Under the pieces are notes generated by a model, which ran no database searches, was not told the origin of the DNA, and worked only from the letters and a program-made list of their open reading frames with translations. A stretch of DNA of 64,000 nucleotides, taken from Hyphomonas oceanitis SCH89. Lineage in GTDB: Bacteria; Pseudomonadota; Alphaproteobacteria; Caulobacterales; Hyphomonadaceae. Shown in pieces: positions 54,460 to 64,000 of the stretch. Location: the NCBI RefSeq assembly GCF_000685295.1, contig NZ_ARYL01000012.1, positions 1-64,000 on the forward strand. The letters are read 5' to 3'. The translations under genes were made by a program, and so were the position numbers. Each line of letters opens with the position of its first letter. Position 1 is the stretch's first letter.

Positions 54460-55335
54460 CTAGCGGGTTCCGGCCCCCTCGAACAATGGGCTGATGCCAA
54501 CGATTTCGCGCTGCATGTATTGGCGGAAAAGGGTCACGCGCCTGGTGTTGCGCAGGTCGCGATGATAGAGCAGCCATAGTCCGAGATCATGGTGTTTTTC
54601 CGGCTCGTGGAACCTCACCAGATGCGGATCGCTGTCGCCCATGAAGCACGGCAGGTATCCGACACCCATCCCTCCCCGGATGGCGGCGATTGTCAGTGAC
54701 GTGTCGTCCACGCAGAAGGAATGATCGGCCTGTGGCCTCGCCTGCCTGGTCCAGGTTCGGTGGTATTCGCAGCAATCGACGCCGATCCACTTTTCCGCAA
54801 CCTTACCGGCCTCGAGGGCGGCGCAGTATTCGGTTGATGCGTATACTGCCGAGGAGACGGTGGTCAGCCGGGTACCGATCAGTGTTTCGCCCGGCGTATT
54901 TGTCTGCCTGAGGGCAATATCGGCATCGCGTTCGGCCAGGCGGACGGAATCGTTGGTCACTTCAATATGCAGGTCAATGCCCGGATAGGCGGCGCTGAAC
55001 CCGGCAAATAGCGGCATCAGTACGGTCGAGGCCATATTGGCGATGGCCGTAACACGAAGTTCCCCCGAGGGCGCGTCGCTTTGGCCTGTGCTGGCTGCCT
55101 CGAAGGACAATAACTCCCGCTCTATGCGGGTGGCGGATGTCCTCAGGTTCTCGCCCGCCTCGGTCAGGACATAGCCGGTCGCGCTGCGCTCAACCAGCGG
55201 CGTCCCCAGATCTTTTTCCAGCGTATGTATGCGCCGCGAGACGGTGGAGTGCTGGACGCCCAGCCGCTTGGCCGCAGCGCTGAATGAGCCTTCGCGCGCC
55301 AGGGCAAGGAACATCCGCGCGTCATCCCATTGCAT
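54460..55335 (-). CDS. LysR-family transcriptional regulator
   Basis: 291 aa. N-terminal winged HTH (MFLALAREGSFSAAAKRLGVQHSTVSRRIHTLEKDLG), then a periplasmic-binding-like effector domain. Divergent from the truncated haemoglobin gene with a 164-bp shared region containing two short inverted repeats, so it may control that gene and itself. The inducer cannot be inferred. Confidence 0.9.
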   Translation of the reverse strand: MQWDDARMFLALAREGSFSAAAKRLGVQHSTVSRRIHTLEKDLGTPLVERSATGYVLTEAGENLRTSATRIERELLSFEAASTGQSDAPSGELRVTAIANMASTVLMPLFAGFSAAYPGIDLHIEVTNDSVRLAERDADIALRQTNTPGETLIGTRLTTVSSAVYASTEYCAALEAGKVAEKWIGVDCCEYHRTWTRQARPQADHSFCVDDTSLTIAAIRGGMGVGYLPCFMGDSDPHLVRFHEPEKHHDLGLWLLYHRDLRNTRRVTLFRQYMQREIVGISPLFEGAGTR

Positions 55336-55352
55336 TTGGCGTCCCCCTCAGC

Positions 55353-55387
55353 GTGCATTTTTGCACAACCGCTTTCGATTTCTATCG
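55353..55387. promoter_or_regulatory. possible LysR operator repeats
   Basis: GTGCA-TTTT-TGCAC (55353-55366) and CGAT-TTCT-ATCG (55376-55387) are perfect short inverted repeats in the divergent LysR/haemoglobin region, 18-52 bases before the LysR start. Confidence 0.4.
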
Positions 55388-55499
55388 AGTTTCCAGGATC
55401 GTGTGAGAATGCGACCCAGTTGGCAACCGAAATCGGGGCGTGGTGCGGCTTCACCAAACCGGCGGAACGTATCTGGACGGTAACGAAAGGACTTCGAGA

Positions 55500-55871
55500 A
55501 TGACGGTATCACTTTACGACCGCCTCGGCGGATATGACGCAATCGCATTATTTGCGACACAGCTTGTTGACCAGGCAAAAGCTGACGACTTGCTGGGGCG
55601 CATCTGGGCCCATAGCGGCGAAGACAGGGACGCCAGGGCTTTGCAGATGTTGATCAACTATCTCGTGCGGGAAACCGGGGGCCAGATGTATTATACCGGG
55701 CGCGACATGGCGCTGGCCCATGCCGGAATGGGGATCACGGACGTTGACTGGACGCGTTTCCTCGAGATTGTGGTTAGCGTGGCGGGCGAACTTGGCGTTG
55801 AGGCCCAGGAAGGTGGTGAGGTCATGGCGTTTCTGGACAGTCTCAAGAGCGACATTGTCACCTCATCGTAG
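55500..55871 (+). CDS. group I truncated haemoglobin
   Basis: 123 aa from ATG 55500 (MTVSLYDRLGGYDAIALFATQ), after GAAAGGACTTCGAGA. The trHbN fold is shown by LYDRLGG, GGQMYYTGRDMALAHAGMGIT (proximal His in AHAGMGI) and the Tyr/Phe heme-pocket residues. Likely binds O2 or NO for nitrosative stress or oxygen sensing. Confidence 0.85.
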   Translation: MTVSLYDRLGGYDAIALFATQLVDQAKADDLLGRIWAHSGEDRDARALQMLINYLVRETGGQMYYTGRDMALAHAGMGITDVDWTRFLEIVVSVAGELGVEAQEGGEVMAFLDSLKSDIVTSS

Positions 55872-55914
55872 CGGGCCGGCTATCGGCACGAAACGCCAAT
55901 ATGGAAGGCAGGCG

Positions 55915-56421
55915 ATGACTGATACACTCTTCTCAGCTGAAGGTGGCTGCACATGTCGCCATGTTCGTTACAGGTTGCTGTCAAAGCCGATGATCGTGCA
56001 TTGCTGCCATTGCCGCTATTGCCAGAGGCAGACCGGGGCAGCCTTTGCGCTGAATGCGCTTATCGAAGCCGATCAGGTGAAAGTGACTGGCGCCGATGTC
56101 GAGGATATCCTCGTCGACACGCCGAGCGGCAGGGGGCAGACGATCGCGCGCTGCCCCAGGTGCCGCGTTGCGGTGTGGAGCCATTATCACATGTCCGGCT
56201 TGCGGGAGCGCATAAACTTCATCCGTGTCGGGACGCTCGACAATCCTGACCTCTGCCCGCCCGATGTGCATATCTTCACGTCCGACAAGCAGCCTTGGGT
56301 GCGCCTGCCCGACGGCGCACGGGCGGTCGACATCTATTATGAGTATGAGGTCACCTGGTCGCCGGACAGCCTGCGCCGACGGGCCGCGTTGTTCGAGGCG
56401 GCGGGAATCCCCATGCCTTAG
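55915..56421 (+). CDS. GFA-family zinc protein
   Basis: 168 aa from ATG 55915 (MTDTLFSAEGGCTCRHVRYR). GFA/CENP-V fold with zinc ligands GGCTCRHVRY, HCCHCRYCQRQTGAAFA and RCPRCRVAVWSHY. Family members include formaldehyde-glutathione-binding Gfa, but most have unknown substrates. It follows the haemoglobin gene by 43 bases. Confidence 0.85.
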   Translation: MTDTLFSAEGGCTCRHVRYRLLSKPMIVHCCHCRYCQRQTGAAFALNALIEADQVKVTGADVEDILVDTPSGRGQTIARCPRCRVAVWSHYHMSGLRERINFIRVGTLDNPDLCPPDVHIFTSDKQPWVRLPDGARAVDIYYEYEVTWSPDSLRRRAALFEAAGIPMP

Positions 56422-56430
56422 GGAGTGCTT

Positions 56431-56865
56431 CTACAGCGCCTCGCGAATCTTCAATGCAAGCTTCTCCAACTCGCCCATATCCGCCATGCCGCCGCTGCCG
56501 TGGCGGCCGAGGGCCTGGCCTTCGATGCGGGGGATGATGTGGAAGTGGAGGTGGTAGACGGTCTGCCCGGCGGGGGCGCCGTTGAACTGGGTGACGACGA
56601 GGCCGTCCGGCTTCAGCGCGGCTTCGACGGCCTTGGCGACCTTCTGCACGACCAGCATGTAGGGTCCGAGTTTCTCCGGCGGCATTTCGAGCAGGTTGCG
56701 TGCTTCAACGTCTTTAGGAATGACCAGCGTGTGGCCTTCGGCTTGCGGAAAAACGTCCATGAAGGCGAGGGCGGTATCGTCCTCGTAGACTTTGACGGCG
56801 GGCATCTCGCCACGCAGGATTTTCGCGAAGATGTTGGTGGAATCGTAGGTGTCGTGAAGTGTCAT
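56431..56865 (-). CDS. HIT-family nucleotide hydrolase
   Basis: 144 aa: TNIFAKILRGEMPAVKVYEDD at the start and the histidine triad HLHFHIIPR near residue 105. It probably hydrolyses AMP-lysine-type or dinucleotide substrates (Hint-like). The preceding gene overlaps by four bases. Confidence 0.93.
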   Translation of the reverse strand: MTLHDTYDSTNIFAKILRGEMPAVKVYEDDTALAFMDVFPQAEGHTLVIPKDVEARNLLEMPPEKLGPYMLVVQKVAKAVEAALKPDGLVVTQFNGAPAGQTVYHLHFHIIPRIEGQALGRHGSGGMADMGELEKLALKIREAL

Positions 56866-58031
56866 GAGTCTTTCTTAAAGGGTGTGCGCTCTGTGAGATA
56901 GTCCATGTCGGATTCAACCGCGTCGCGTTCGCGGGTGAGATAGTCGGCGACGGCGTTGCGCAGGCCCGGATGGGCGATCCAGTGGGCCGAGCGCGTGAGC
57001 ACCGGCACATAGCCGCGCGCGAGCTTGTGGCCGCCCTGTGCGCCCGCCTCGACGTATTTGAGGCCGCGCGCGATGGCGAAGTCGATGGCCTGATAATAGC
57101 AGGTTTCGAAGTGGAGCATCGGGCGCTGGTCGCTGCAGCCCCAGTAGCGTCCATAGAGCGTGTCCGAACCGATCAGGTTCATGGCGCCCGCGATGGGCTC
57201 GCCATTCTCCATGGCGAAGACGAAGAGGAGATCATCGGGCATGCGCTCGCGCAGCAGGGAGAAGCTCAGCCGTGTGAGATACGGCGTGCCCCATTTGCGG
57301 CTGCCGGTGTCCATGTAGAACTGGAAGAAATGGTCGAGATGGTCCTCGGTGATCGCGTCGCCGGTGAGATGCACGAACTCCACGCCTTCCTGTGCCTTCG
57401 CGCGCTCCTTGCGCAGGTTCTTGCGCTTGGCCGATGAGAGCGCGCCCAGGAAGCCATCGAAGTTCTCGTAACCGTCATTCTCCCAGCGAAACTGCTGGTC
57501 GGTGCGCGAGAGGAGGCCGGTATTCTCCAGCACGTCAGCGTCGTCATGGTCGATGAAATTGATATGCAGCGAGGAGAGATCATTCTCCTCGGCGATCTGG
57601 ATCGCGCCAGCGAGAAGCGCAGCCTTGAGCTGGATTTCGTCAGGACCAGGCGGCACGAGGCGGCGGCGGCCCGTAACGGGCGTGAAGGGCACGGCGGCGA
57701 GAAGCTTCGGATAATAGGAGCCGCCCGCGCGTTCAAAGGCCTCGGCCCAGCTATGGTCGAACACAAACTCTCCACGCGAATGCATCTTGGCATAGAGCGG
57801 CATGGCGGCGCGCAGGCGCCCGTCATCGCCGCGGATCAGCAAGTGGCGCGGCACCCAGCCCGTGCGCGGCGTTGCGGCGCCGCTGCTCTCCATGGCTTCC
57901 AGGAATTCCCATGTCAGGAAGGGATCGTAGCGCGCGCCCGGCGGATTGGCGACGGCGTTCCACTCATCGGGCAACACCTCGGCCAGGGCCGGGACGATGG
58001 TGATTTTGAGCGCGGTGTCGTCCATGCCCAT
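56862..58031 (-). CDS. GNAT-fold protein of the COG3146 type
   Basis: 389 aa from ATG 58031 (MGMDDTALKITIVPAL). Two GNAT-like halves; conserved phrases ARYDPFLTWEFLEAMESSG, HINFIDHDDADVLENTG, FDGFLGALSSAKRKNLRKERAK and YWGCSDQRPMLHFETCYYQAI. Annotated in related genomes as a FemAB/peptidoglycan-type N-acetyltransferase; the substrate is unproven. The stop overlaps the HIT gene. Confidence 0.85.
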   Translation of the reverse strand: MGMDDTALKITIVPALAEVLPDEWNAVANPPGARYDPFLTWEFLEAMESSGAATPRTGWVPRHLLIRGDDGRLRAAMPLYAKMHSRGEFVFDHSWAEAFERAGGSYYPKLLAAVPFTPVTGRRRLVPPGPDEIQLKAALLAGAIQIAEENDLSSLHINFIDHDDADVLENTGLLSRTDQQFRWENDGYENFDGFLGALSSAKRKNLRKERAKAQEGVEFVHLTGDAITEDHLDHFFQFYMDTGSRKWGTPYLTRLSFSLLRERMPDDLLFVFAMENGEPIAGAMNLIGSDTLYGRYWGCSDQRPMLHFETCYYQAIDFAIARGLKYVEAGAQGGHKLARGYVPVLTRSAHWIAHPGLRNAVADYLTRERDAVESDMDYLTERTPFKKDS

Positions 58032-58050
58032 CAATCTAGGGCGCGCGGCA

Positions 58051-58767
58051 TCATGTTGCCAGCGGAACGGGCAGGTGTTCGAAAATGATGGCGCCGTTCA
58101 GCACATGGATGCGGCGGACATCCTCAATCGTGCGCACCGTCCAGACGACAAAGGGCAGCTTTCCGGCGAGCGACACAGCCGCGCGTTCGGCATCGGCGAC
58201 ATTGATCGCGAGATAGTCGACATTGCGCTCAAGCGCGCGGGCGAGCTTGGCGTCAAACTCGGCTTCGCTGGTCCGGCTGATCGGGTGGATCAGCTGGCCG
58301 CGCATCACCGCTTCGGGAATGGCGTCGACGGCGGCTTCCGAAAAGCTCATCGCGGCAGCAGGGCCGATATGGCCCGTTAGCATCTCACCCACCTTGCGGG
58401 CGAAGGCGGCGGGGTCGGTGTTGCCGTCGATCTTCATTTCGGTGAGCAGAGGCAGGTCGGTCGGCCAGATGTCGAGCAAGGCGTGCAGCGTGGGCACAGG
58501 CTGGTCCGTGCCAGCCAGCCGCACGGCCTGAAGGTCATGCGCCGTCATGTCTTCGAATACGGCCTCGACGCCCGTCATGCGGACAAGGGTGGGATCATGA
58601 AAGACCATGACCTCGCCGTCCTTCGAGGGCCGCACGTCATATTCGATGCCGAGTCCGGCATCGATGGCGGCCTCGAAGGCGGCAAGAGAATTTTCCGGAT
58701 GGCCATCGGCGGACCAGAGACCGCGATGTGCATATGTAAATGCTGTCAGGTCAAAGTGCCGGGCCAT
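58051..58767 (-). CDS. glycerophosphodiester phosphodiesterase family protein
   Basis: 238 aa, TIM-barrel GDPD: AHRGLWSADGHPENSLAAFEAAIDAG gives the catalytic His and metal Glu, EYDVRPSKDGEVMVFHDPTL the second His, and LLTEMKID the metal Glu. Hydrolyses glycerophosphodiesters to glycerol-3-phosphate. No signal peptide. Confidence 0.9.
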   Translation of the reverse strand: MARHFDLTAFTYAHRGLWSADGHPENSLAAFEAAIDAGLGIEYDVRPSKDGEVMVFHDPTLVRMTGVEAVFEDMTAHDLQAVRLAGTDQPVPTLHALLDIWPTDLPLLTEMKIDGNTDPAAFARKVGEMLTGHIGPAAAMSFSEAAVDAIPEAVMRGQLIHPISRTSEAEFDAKLARALERNVDYLAINVADAERAAVSLAGKLPFVVWTVRTIEDVRRIHVLNGAIIFEHLPVPLAT

Positions 58768-58773
58768 CGGATA

Positions 58774-59235
58774 CTATCCTTCGATTTCAAACACACCGTC
58801 GACTTCAACCGCGACGCCAAGCGGCAGGACCGGGCAGGCCACAGCCGAACGCGCATGCTTGCCGGCATCCCCAAAGACTTCGACCATGAGGTCTGAACAA
58901 CCATTGATGACCTGCGGGATGTCGGTGAAATCGCCGGCGGCATTGACGAAGCCGCCGAGCTTCACCACGCGCTTGATGCGCGAGAGGTCGCCCACAGCGG
59001 CCTTGCACTGCGCGATCAGGTTGATACCGCACTGGCGGGCGGCATGTTGGCCAGCCGAGAGTTCCATGTCTTCGCCGAGGCGGCCCGTGATGCGGCCGGT
59101 AGGCGTGGCGCTGACCTGGCCTGAGACGAACAGCATGTTACCGGTGATCACGTAGGGCACGTAATTGGCGACGGGCACCATGGGGGCGGGCAGTTCAATG
59201 CCGAGGGCGTCGAGGCGGGCTTCTGGGGTGGTCAT
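58774..59235 (-). CDS. RidA (YjgF/UK114) family protein
   Basis: 153 aa: LPAPMVPVANYVPYVITGNMLFVSGQ, GEDMELSAGQHAARQCGINLIAQ and the end ARSAVACPVLPLGVAVEVDGVFEIEG. It has the conserved Arg that binds the substrate carboxylate. This longer subgroup hydrolyses reactive enamine/imine intermediates. Six bases upstream of the GDPD gene, same strand. Confidence 0.88.
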   Translation of the reverse strand: MTTPEARLDALGIELPAPMVPVANYVPYVITGNMLFVSGQVSATPTGRITGRLGEDMELSAGQHAARQCGINLIAQCKAAVGDLSRIKRVVKLGGFVNAAGDFTDIPQVINGCSDLMVEVFGDAGKHARSAVACPVLPLGVAVEVDGVFEIEG

Positions 59236-59304
59236 GTGGGGCGTGCTCCGGTGCGTGAATGACGGTGTGGGCCCTGCATGCCGTAGGTTGCGGAAGGGGG
59301 CAAG

Positions 59305-60600
59305 TCAGCCATCTGACTCGCGCAGTTTCGCAATGCGGGCAGCGCGGCCAGTGACGACGGCATCCGTGCCGAAGCGCGCCCGGGCGGCGTCCGAGGCGCG
59401 CTCGGCGGCGGCGCGCTTGGCAATGCTCGGGTCAAGCAGGTCGACCGTATCGGCGCGATGGTCGTCAAGGCCTGAGAGGCCAATGCCAATGAGGCGATAG
59501 CGTTCGCGGCCATTGGCTTCACGGGCCAGAAGCGGCCGACCGGCGCGGAAAATTTCCTGGGCGAGTTGTGTGGGTTCCGGCAGTGAAATGCGCCGGGTAA
59601 GCGCGCGGAAGTTCGCGGTCTTCAGTTTCAGTGTCACGACGACGCCGACAACGCCCACGGCTTTGGCGCGGTCGGCGGTTTTTACACACAGCTGCCAGAG
59701 CTCGTCTTCAAGCGCGGCGGGATCGGAGATGTCTGTCCGGAACGTGGTCTCGCTGGAAACGGATTTGCGCTCCTCGTCATTGCGCACAGGGCGGTTGTCG
59801 AGGCCGTGGGCGCGTTGCTTCAGCCACATGCCTGTCTCGCCGTAGCGCTGGATCAGTGGCTTCAGCTCGGCCTGCTGGATATCGTGGACGGTATCGAAAC
59901 CGTCGGCGGCGAGTTTCTGGGCGAATTTCGGGCCGACGCCGTGCAGGAAGTCGATGGGTTTAGGGCCGAGCAGGGCTTCTGCCTCTTCCGGCGCGATGAC
60001 GGCGAAGCCGCGCGGCTTGTCGAGTTCACTGGCCGTCTTGGCGAGGAACTTGTTGGACGAGAGTCCGATCGAGACAGTGATGCCGATATCACGCTCTATC
60101 TCGAAGGCGAGGCGTGCCAGGCTGACGGCAGGCGGAGCGTGATGGGTGGTCTCAGTGCCGGAAAGGTCCATATAGGCCTCGTCAATGGAGACCGGCTGGA
60201 CCAGTGGCGTCAGCGCGTCCATCTTTTCGCGCATCATCGTTGCGGCTTCGCGGTACTTCCCGAAATTGGAGCTGATCACCACGGCGTCCGGGCAGAGTTT
60301 CAGCGCCTTGAACATGGGCATGGCGGACCGCACGCCATAGAGGCGGGCAATGTAACAGCAGGTGGAGACGACACCGCGCTGACCGCCGCCTACGATCACC
60401 GGCTTGTCCTTGAGACTGGGGTCGTCCCGCTTCTCGATGGCGGCGAAGAAGGCGTCGCAGTCGAGATGCGCAATGCTGAGTTGCGTCAGCGCGGGATGCG
60501 CAATGATCCGGCCCCGTCCGCAGCGCGTACAGGCTGAAACGGCACCGTTTTCCAGATGCAGGCAATCACGGCAAAGGGCGTACATGACAAGAATGTTCAT
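59305..60600 (-). CDS. dinB: DNA polymerase IV with N-terminal zinc ribbon
   Basis: Y-family translesion polymerase. 431 aa from ATG 60600 (MNILVMYALCRDCLH); ATG 60585 is possible. Residues 9-25 form a CxxC-x10-CxxC ribbon (CRDC...CTRC), an N-terminal extension not present in E. coli Pol IV. The catalytic core follows: SIAHLDCDAFFAAIEK, YGVRSAMPMFKALKLCP, SIDEAYMDLSGTE and GVGPKFAQKL. There is no clear C-terminal clamp motif. A LexA box overlaps the start, showing SOS control. Confidence 0.95.
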   Translation of the reverse strand: MNILVMYALCRDCLHLENGAVSACTRCGRGRIIAHPALTQLSIAHLDCDAFFAAIEKRDDPSLKDKPVIVGGGQRGVVSTCCYIARLYGVRSAMPMFKALKLCPDAVVISSNFGKYREAATMMREKMDALTPLVQPVSIDEAYMDLSGTETTHHAPPAVSLARLAFEIERDIGITVSIGLSSNKFLAKTASELDKPRGFAVIAPEEAEALLGPKPIDFLHGVGPKFAQKLAADGFDTVHDIQQAELKPLIQRYGETGMWLKQRAHGLDNRPVRNDEERKSVSSETTFRTDISDPAALEDELWQLCVKTADRAKAVGVVGVVVTLKLKTANFRALTRRISLPEPTQLAQEIFRAGRPLLAREANGRERYRLIGIGLSGLDDHRADTVDLLDPSIAKRAAAERASDAARARFGTDAVVTGRAARIAKLRESDG

Positions 60601-60609
60601 GCCATGTTC
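60595..60609 (-). promoter_or_regulatory. LexA (SOS) box of dinB
   Basis: GTTC-ATGCCAT-GTTC on the + strand (GAAC-N7-GAAC for dinB) exactly matches the alphaproteobacterial LexA direct repeat with 7-base spacing. It overlaps the ATG at 60600, so the mRNA is probably leaderless or starts nearby. Confidence 0.8.
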
Positions 60610-60724
60610 CGCGACTCGCGGCAATGAGATGTGTACGCTAGTGTAAAGCCAAATTAAGTATTTGGGGTATAGCTAAAATAGATTGAATAGAATTCGGCCG
60701 AATCATTAGTCGTTACGGGGAATT

Positions 60725-61110
60725 ATGGCGGAAAAGCGCACCAGAAAAGTGCTGGTTGTTGAGGACAATGAACTCAACATGCGCCTCTTTTGCGACCTGT
60801 TGGACGCCTACGGCTTTGCAACCTATCAGTGCCGCGATGGCGCCAAGGCGGTCGAAATTGCCCGACGCGAGCTGCCTGATCTCATCATCATGGACATCCA
60901 GCTGCCCGAAGTCTCGGGCCTCGATATCACGCGTTGGTTGAAAGATGATGACAAGGTCGCGCATATCCCTGTCCTGGCTGTAACGGCATTTGCCATGCGG
61001 GCCGACGAGCAGCGCGTTCGCGAAGCCGGCTGTGAGGGATACCTCTCGAAGCCGATCCAGATCATGACCTTCATCAAAGCGGTGGAGGCGCTGATGCCCA
61101 AGGAGCCTGC

Positions 61111-61114
<4 letters not shown>
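60725..61114 (+). CDS. divK: single-domain response regulator DivK
   Basis: 129 aa, a lone receiver: VLVVEDNELNMRLFCDLL (acidic pocket), phospho-acceptor Asp in IIMDIQLPEVSG, AVTAFAM and LSKPI (Lys). In Caulobacter DivK controls polar differentiation through PleC, DivJ and DivL-CckA. It is coupled to pleD by a 4-base overlap. Confidence 0.95.
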
Positions 61115-62478
<1,364 letters not shown>

Positions 62479-62541
62479 TTGACTTGGGCCACGACGCGGC
62501 GCAACTGCACGTTTTGAGCTTCCAAGGCAGGTTTTAAGGGC

Positions 62542-63768
62542 ATGGCAGATCGTTTCGCGGCGTTCAGGCACTCGTCCTACAGCCGCTATTTCACCTCCCG
62601 TTTCATGACCGCCTTTGCGGCCCAGATCGTGTCGGTCTCGGTCGCCTGGCAGATCTATGACGAGACGCAGAACGCGATTTATCTCGGTTGGATCGGGTTG
62701 GTACAGTTCCTTCCCGCCCTGCTGCTCGTGTTCGTGACGGGGCTTGCCTCGGACACGTTTGGGCGGCGGCTGGTGATGGGCCTCGCCATCCTCGTCGAGA
62801 TGAGCTGCACGGCAGGCATCCTGTTCCTGGCGGCAACAAACCAGTTCCATCCGGTCTGGGTGCTGGCCATCCTGACAGCGTTTGGCGTGGCGCGGGCCTT
62901 CCTGTCGCCGGCATCTGCCAGCCTCGCGGTGAACGTGGTGCCGCGTGAGGATTTCGCCAATGCCGTTGGCTGGAACGCCTCGGCCTGGCAGATGGCCTCC
63001 ATTGTCGGGCCTGTCGTGGGCAGCCTCCTCTATGGCGTGTCGCATGTGCTGTCCTATTCCACCGCGACGGTGATGTTTGCCATCGCAGCGGTGCTGATCT
63101 TCTCGATCCCCAAGCCGCCCCAGCGCGTCTCCACAGAGCCGAAGACGCTGAGCGTGGTTCTGGGTGGGTTCACCTATGTCTGGAAGCAGAAAGTGGTGCT
63201 GGGGGCGATCTCACTCGACCTGTTCGCGGTGCTGCTTGGTGGGGCGGTTGCGCTGATGCCGGTCTATGCGCGCGACATCCTCCAGGTGGGTGAGACGGGC
63301 CTTGGCCTGATGCGTGCAGCGCCGGGTATTGGCGCGCTGATCGTAACGGCCGTGATAACGGCTTTCCCGATTCGCGAGCATGCTGGGAAGATCCTGTTCG
63401 TCTGCGTGGCGCTGTTTGGCCTGTCGACCGTGGTGTTCGGCTATTCGACGGTGGCGTGGCTGTCGATCCTGGCGCTCGTCTGCGTCGGCGCATTCGATAT
63501 GGTCTCGGTCTATATTCGCGAGATATTGCTGCAGCTCTGGACGCCGGACCAGGTGCGGGGGCGGGTGAATGCGGTGAATTCCATTTTCCTTGGTGCTTCA
63601 AACGAGTTGGGCGAGGCGCGGGCCGGGTTCATGGCGGCGAAGTGGGGGGCGGTGTTTACCGTCGTGGCGGGCGGCTATGCGGCCGTGGGCATTGCGGCGG
63701 CGTGGTCGGTGCTGTTCCCGGGCATACGCAAGGCCAGCAACCTGCACGAGGGCAATCCGGACGCCTGA
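62542..63768 (+). CDS. MFS transporter (EntS-like)
   Basis: A 408-aa inner-membrane exporter with about 12 TM helices. It starts FAAFRHSSYSRYFTSRFMTAFAAQIVSVSVAWQIYD and has the MFS loop LASDTFGRRLVMG. It resembles the EntS/MFS-3 drug- and siderophore-export branch. Substrate unknown. ATG 62542, 63 bases after pleD. Confidence 0.85.
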   Translation: MADRFAAFRHSSYSRYFTSRFMTAFAAQIVSVSVAWQIYDETQNAIYLGWIGLVQFLPALLLVFVTGLASDTFGRRLVMGLAILVEMSCTAGILFLAATNQFHPVWVLAILTAFGVARAFLSPASASLAVNVVPREDFANAVGWNASAWQMASIVGPVVGSLLYGVSHVLSYSTATVMFAIAAVLIFSIPKPPQRVSTEPKTLSVVLGGFTYVWKQKVVLGAISLDLFAVLLGGAVALMPVYARDILQVGETGLGLMRAAPGIGALIVTAVITAFPIREHAGKILFVCVALFGLSTVVFGYSTVAWLSILALVCVGAFDMVSVYIREILLQLWTPDQVRGRVNAVNSIFLGASNELGEARAGFMAAKWGAVFTVVAGGYAAVGIAAAWSVLFPGIRKASNLHEGNPDA

Positions 63769-63779
63769 GGCCCATAAGC

Positions 63780-63810
63780 AAAAAGCCCGCTCTTGCGAAC
63801 GGGCTTTTGA
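63780..63810. terminator. bidirectional terminator between MFS gene and rpmG
   Basis: A perfect 9-bp stem AAAAGCCCG/CGGGCTTTT (63781-63789, 63800-63808) between convergent genes. It gives a T-run on both strands. Confidence 0.9.
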
Positions 63811-63834
63811 CAAATTGCCTTTAAAAGCAGGATC

Positions 63835-64000
63835 TTACTTGATCTTGCCTTCTTTGAATTCGACGTGCTTTTTCACGATCGGGTCGTACTTTTTCATCAC
63901 GAGCTTTTCAGTCTTCGTGCGTGGGTTCTTCTTGGTGACATAGAAGAAACCTGTATCGGCCGTCGAGTTGAGGCGAATCTTGATCGTGGTTGGCTTGGCC
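63835..64000 (-). CDS. rpmG: 50S ribosomal protein L33 (start codon cut by window end)
   Basis: 54 codons read [37 protein letters not shown] and [17 protein letters not shown]. This is L33 of the zinc-free type. Only the G of the ATG lies inside the window (64000). L33 sits near the E site. The divK-pleD-rpmG neighbourhood is conserved in alphaproteobacteria. Confidence 0.95.
   Translation of the reverse strand, partial: AKPTTIKIRLNSTADTGFFYVTKKNPRTKTEKLVMKKYDPIVKKHVEFKEGKIK

Noticed and set aside
60650-60724. CtrA-type TTAA-N7-TTAA box before divK
   Set aside because: Only one TTAA half-site is present at the right place; a GAATC (CcrM-type) site at 60710 alone is weak evidence.

Overview
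The window looks like a high-GC alphaproteobacterial chromosome, most probably Hyphomonadaceae or a close Caulobacter relative. This is judged from divK-pleD next to dinB and rpmG, a GTTC-N7-GTTC LexA box, an alphaproteobacterial S10-spc-alpha operon, and ribosomal protein sequences very close to that group. No tRNA, rRNA, CRISPR array or intact insertion sequence was recognised.

Layout. Bases 1-30 are the last codons of tuf (EF-Tu), followed by a terminator. In many alphaproteobacteria rpsJ follows tuf directly; here about 6.4 kb lies between them. It holds a Cys-rich Sel1-repeat protein, a LuxR-type regulator fused to an alpha/beta hydrolase, a small protein of unknown family (with a paralogue near 30.4 kb), and a lower-GC two-gene module of an unknown 215-aa protein plus an XRE-HTH/ImmA-IrrE metallopeptidase. 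From 6481 to 20452 runs the S10-spc-alpha cluster (rpsJ to rplQ) with secY, adk and rpoA. L6 carries an internal insertion and rpsM uses a TTG start behind its own promoter.

20.6-31.1 kb is accessory: a metallophosphoesterase lipoprotein, an RtcB RNA ligase island, an esterase lipoprotein, a two-lobed retropepsin-like protease, an HD-domain protein with a six-ligand di-metal pattern, a Kazal-inhibitor lipoprotein, an SDR, a VOC protein, palindromic repeats and a small lipoprotein. The RtcB island is the most interesting part: rtcB is flanked on both sides by short, promoter-preceded, hairpin-rich non-coding stretches and followed by a PcfJ-like protein.

31.3-43.6 kb (minus strand) is housekeeping: lptD-surA-pdxA-rsmA (outer-membrane biogenesis, B6, rRNA methylation), dprA-plsY, a GH5 lipoprotein, pyrB with a pseudo-dihydroorotase (pyrX), an AEC transporter and ruvX. 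43.7-54.5 kb holds gatC, gatA and gatB dispersed among lipoproteins, an enoyl-CoA hydratase, an M61-PDZ lipoprotein, an acyl-CoA synthetase and a small SET protein. 54.5-64 kb holds a LysR regulator divergent from a truncated haemoglobin, GFA, HIT, GNAT, GDPD and RidA proteins, SOS-controlled dinB, the divK-pleD cell-cycle and c-di-GMP pair, an MFS exporter, and rpmG cut by the window end.
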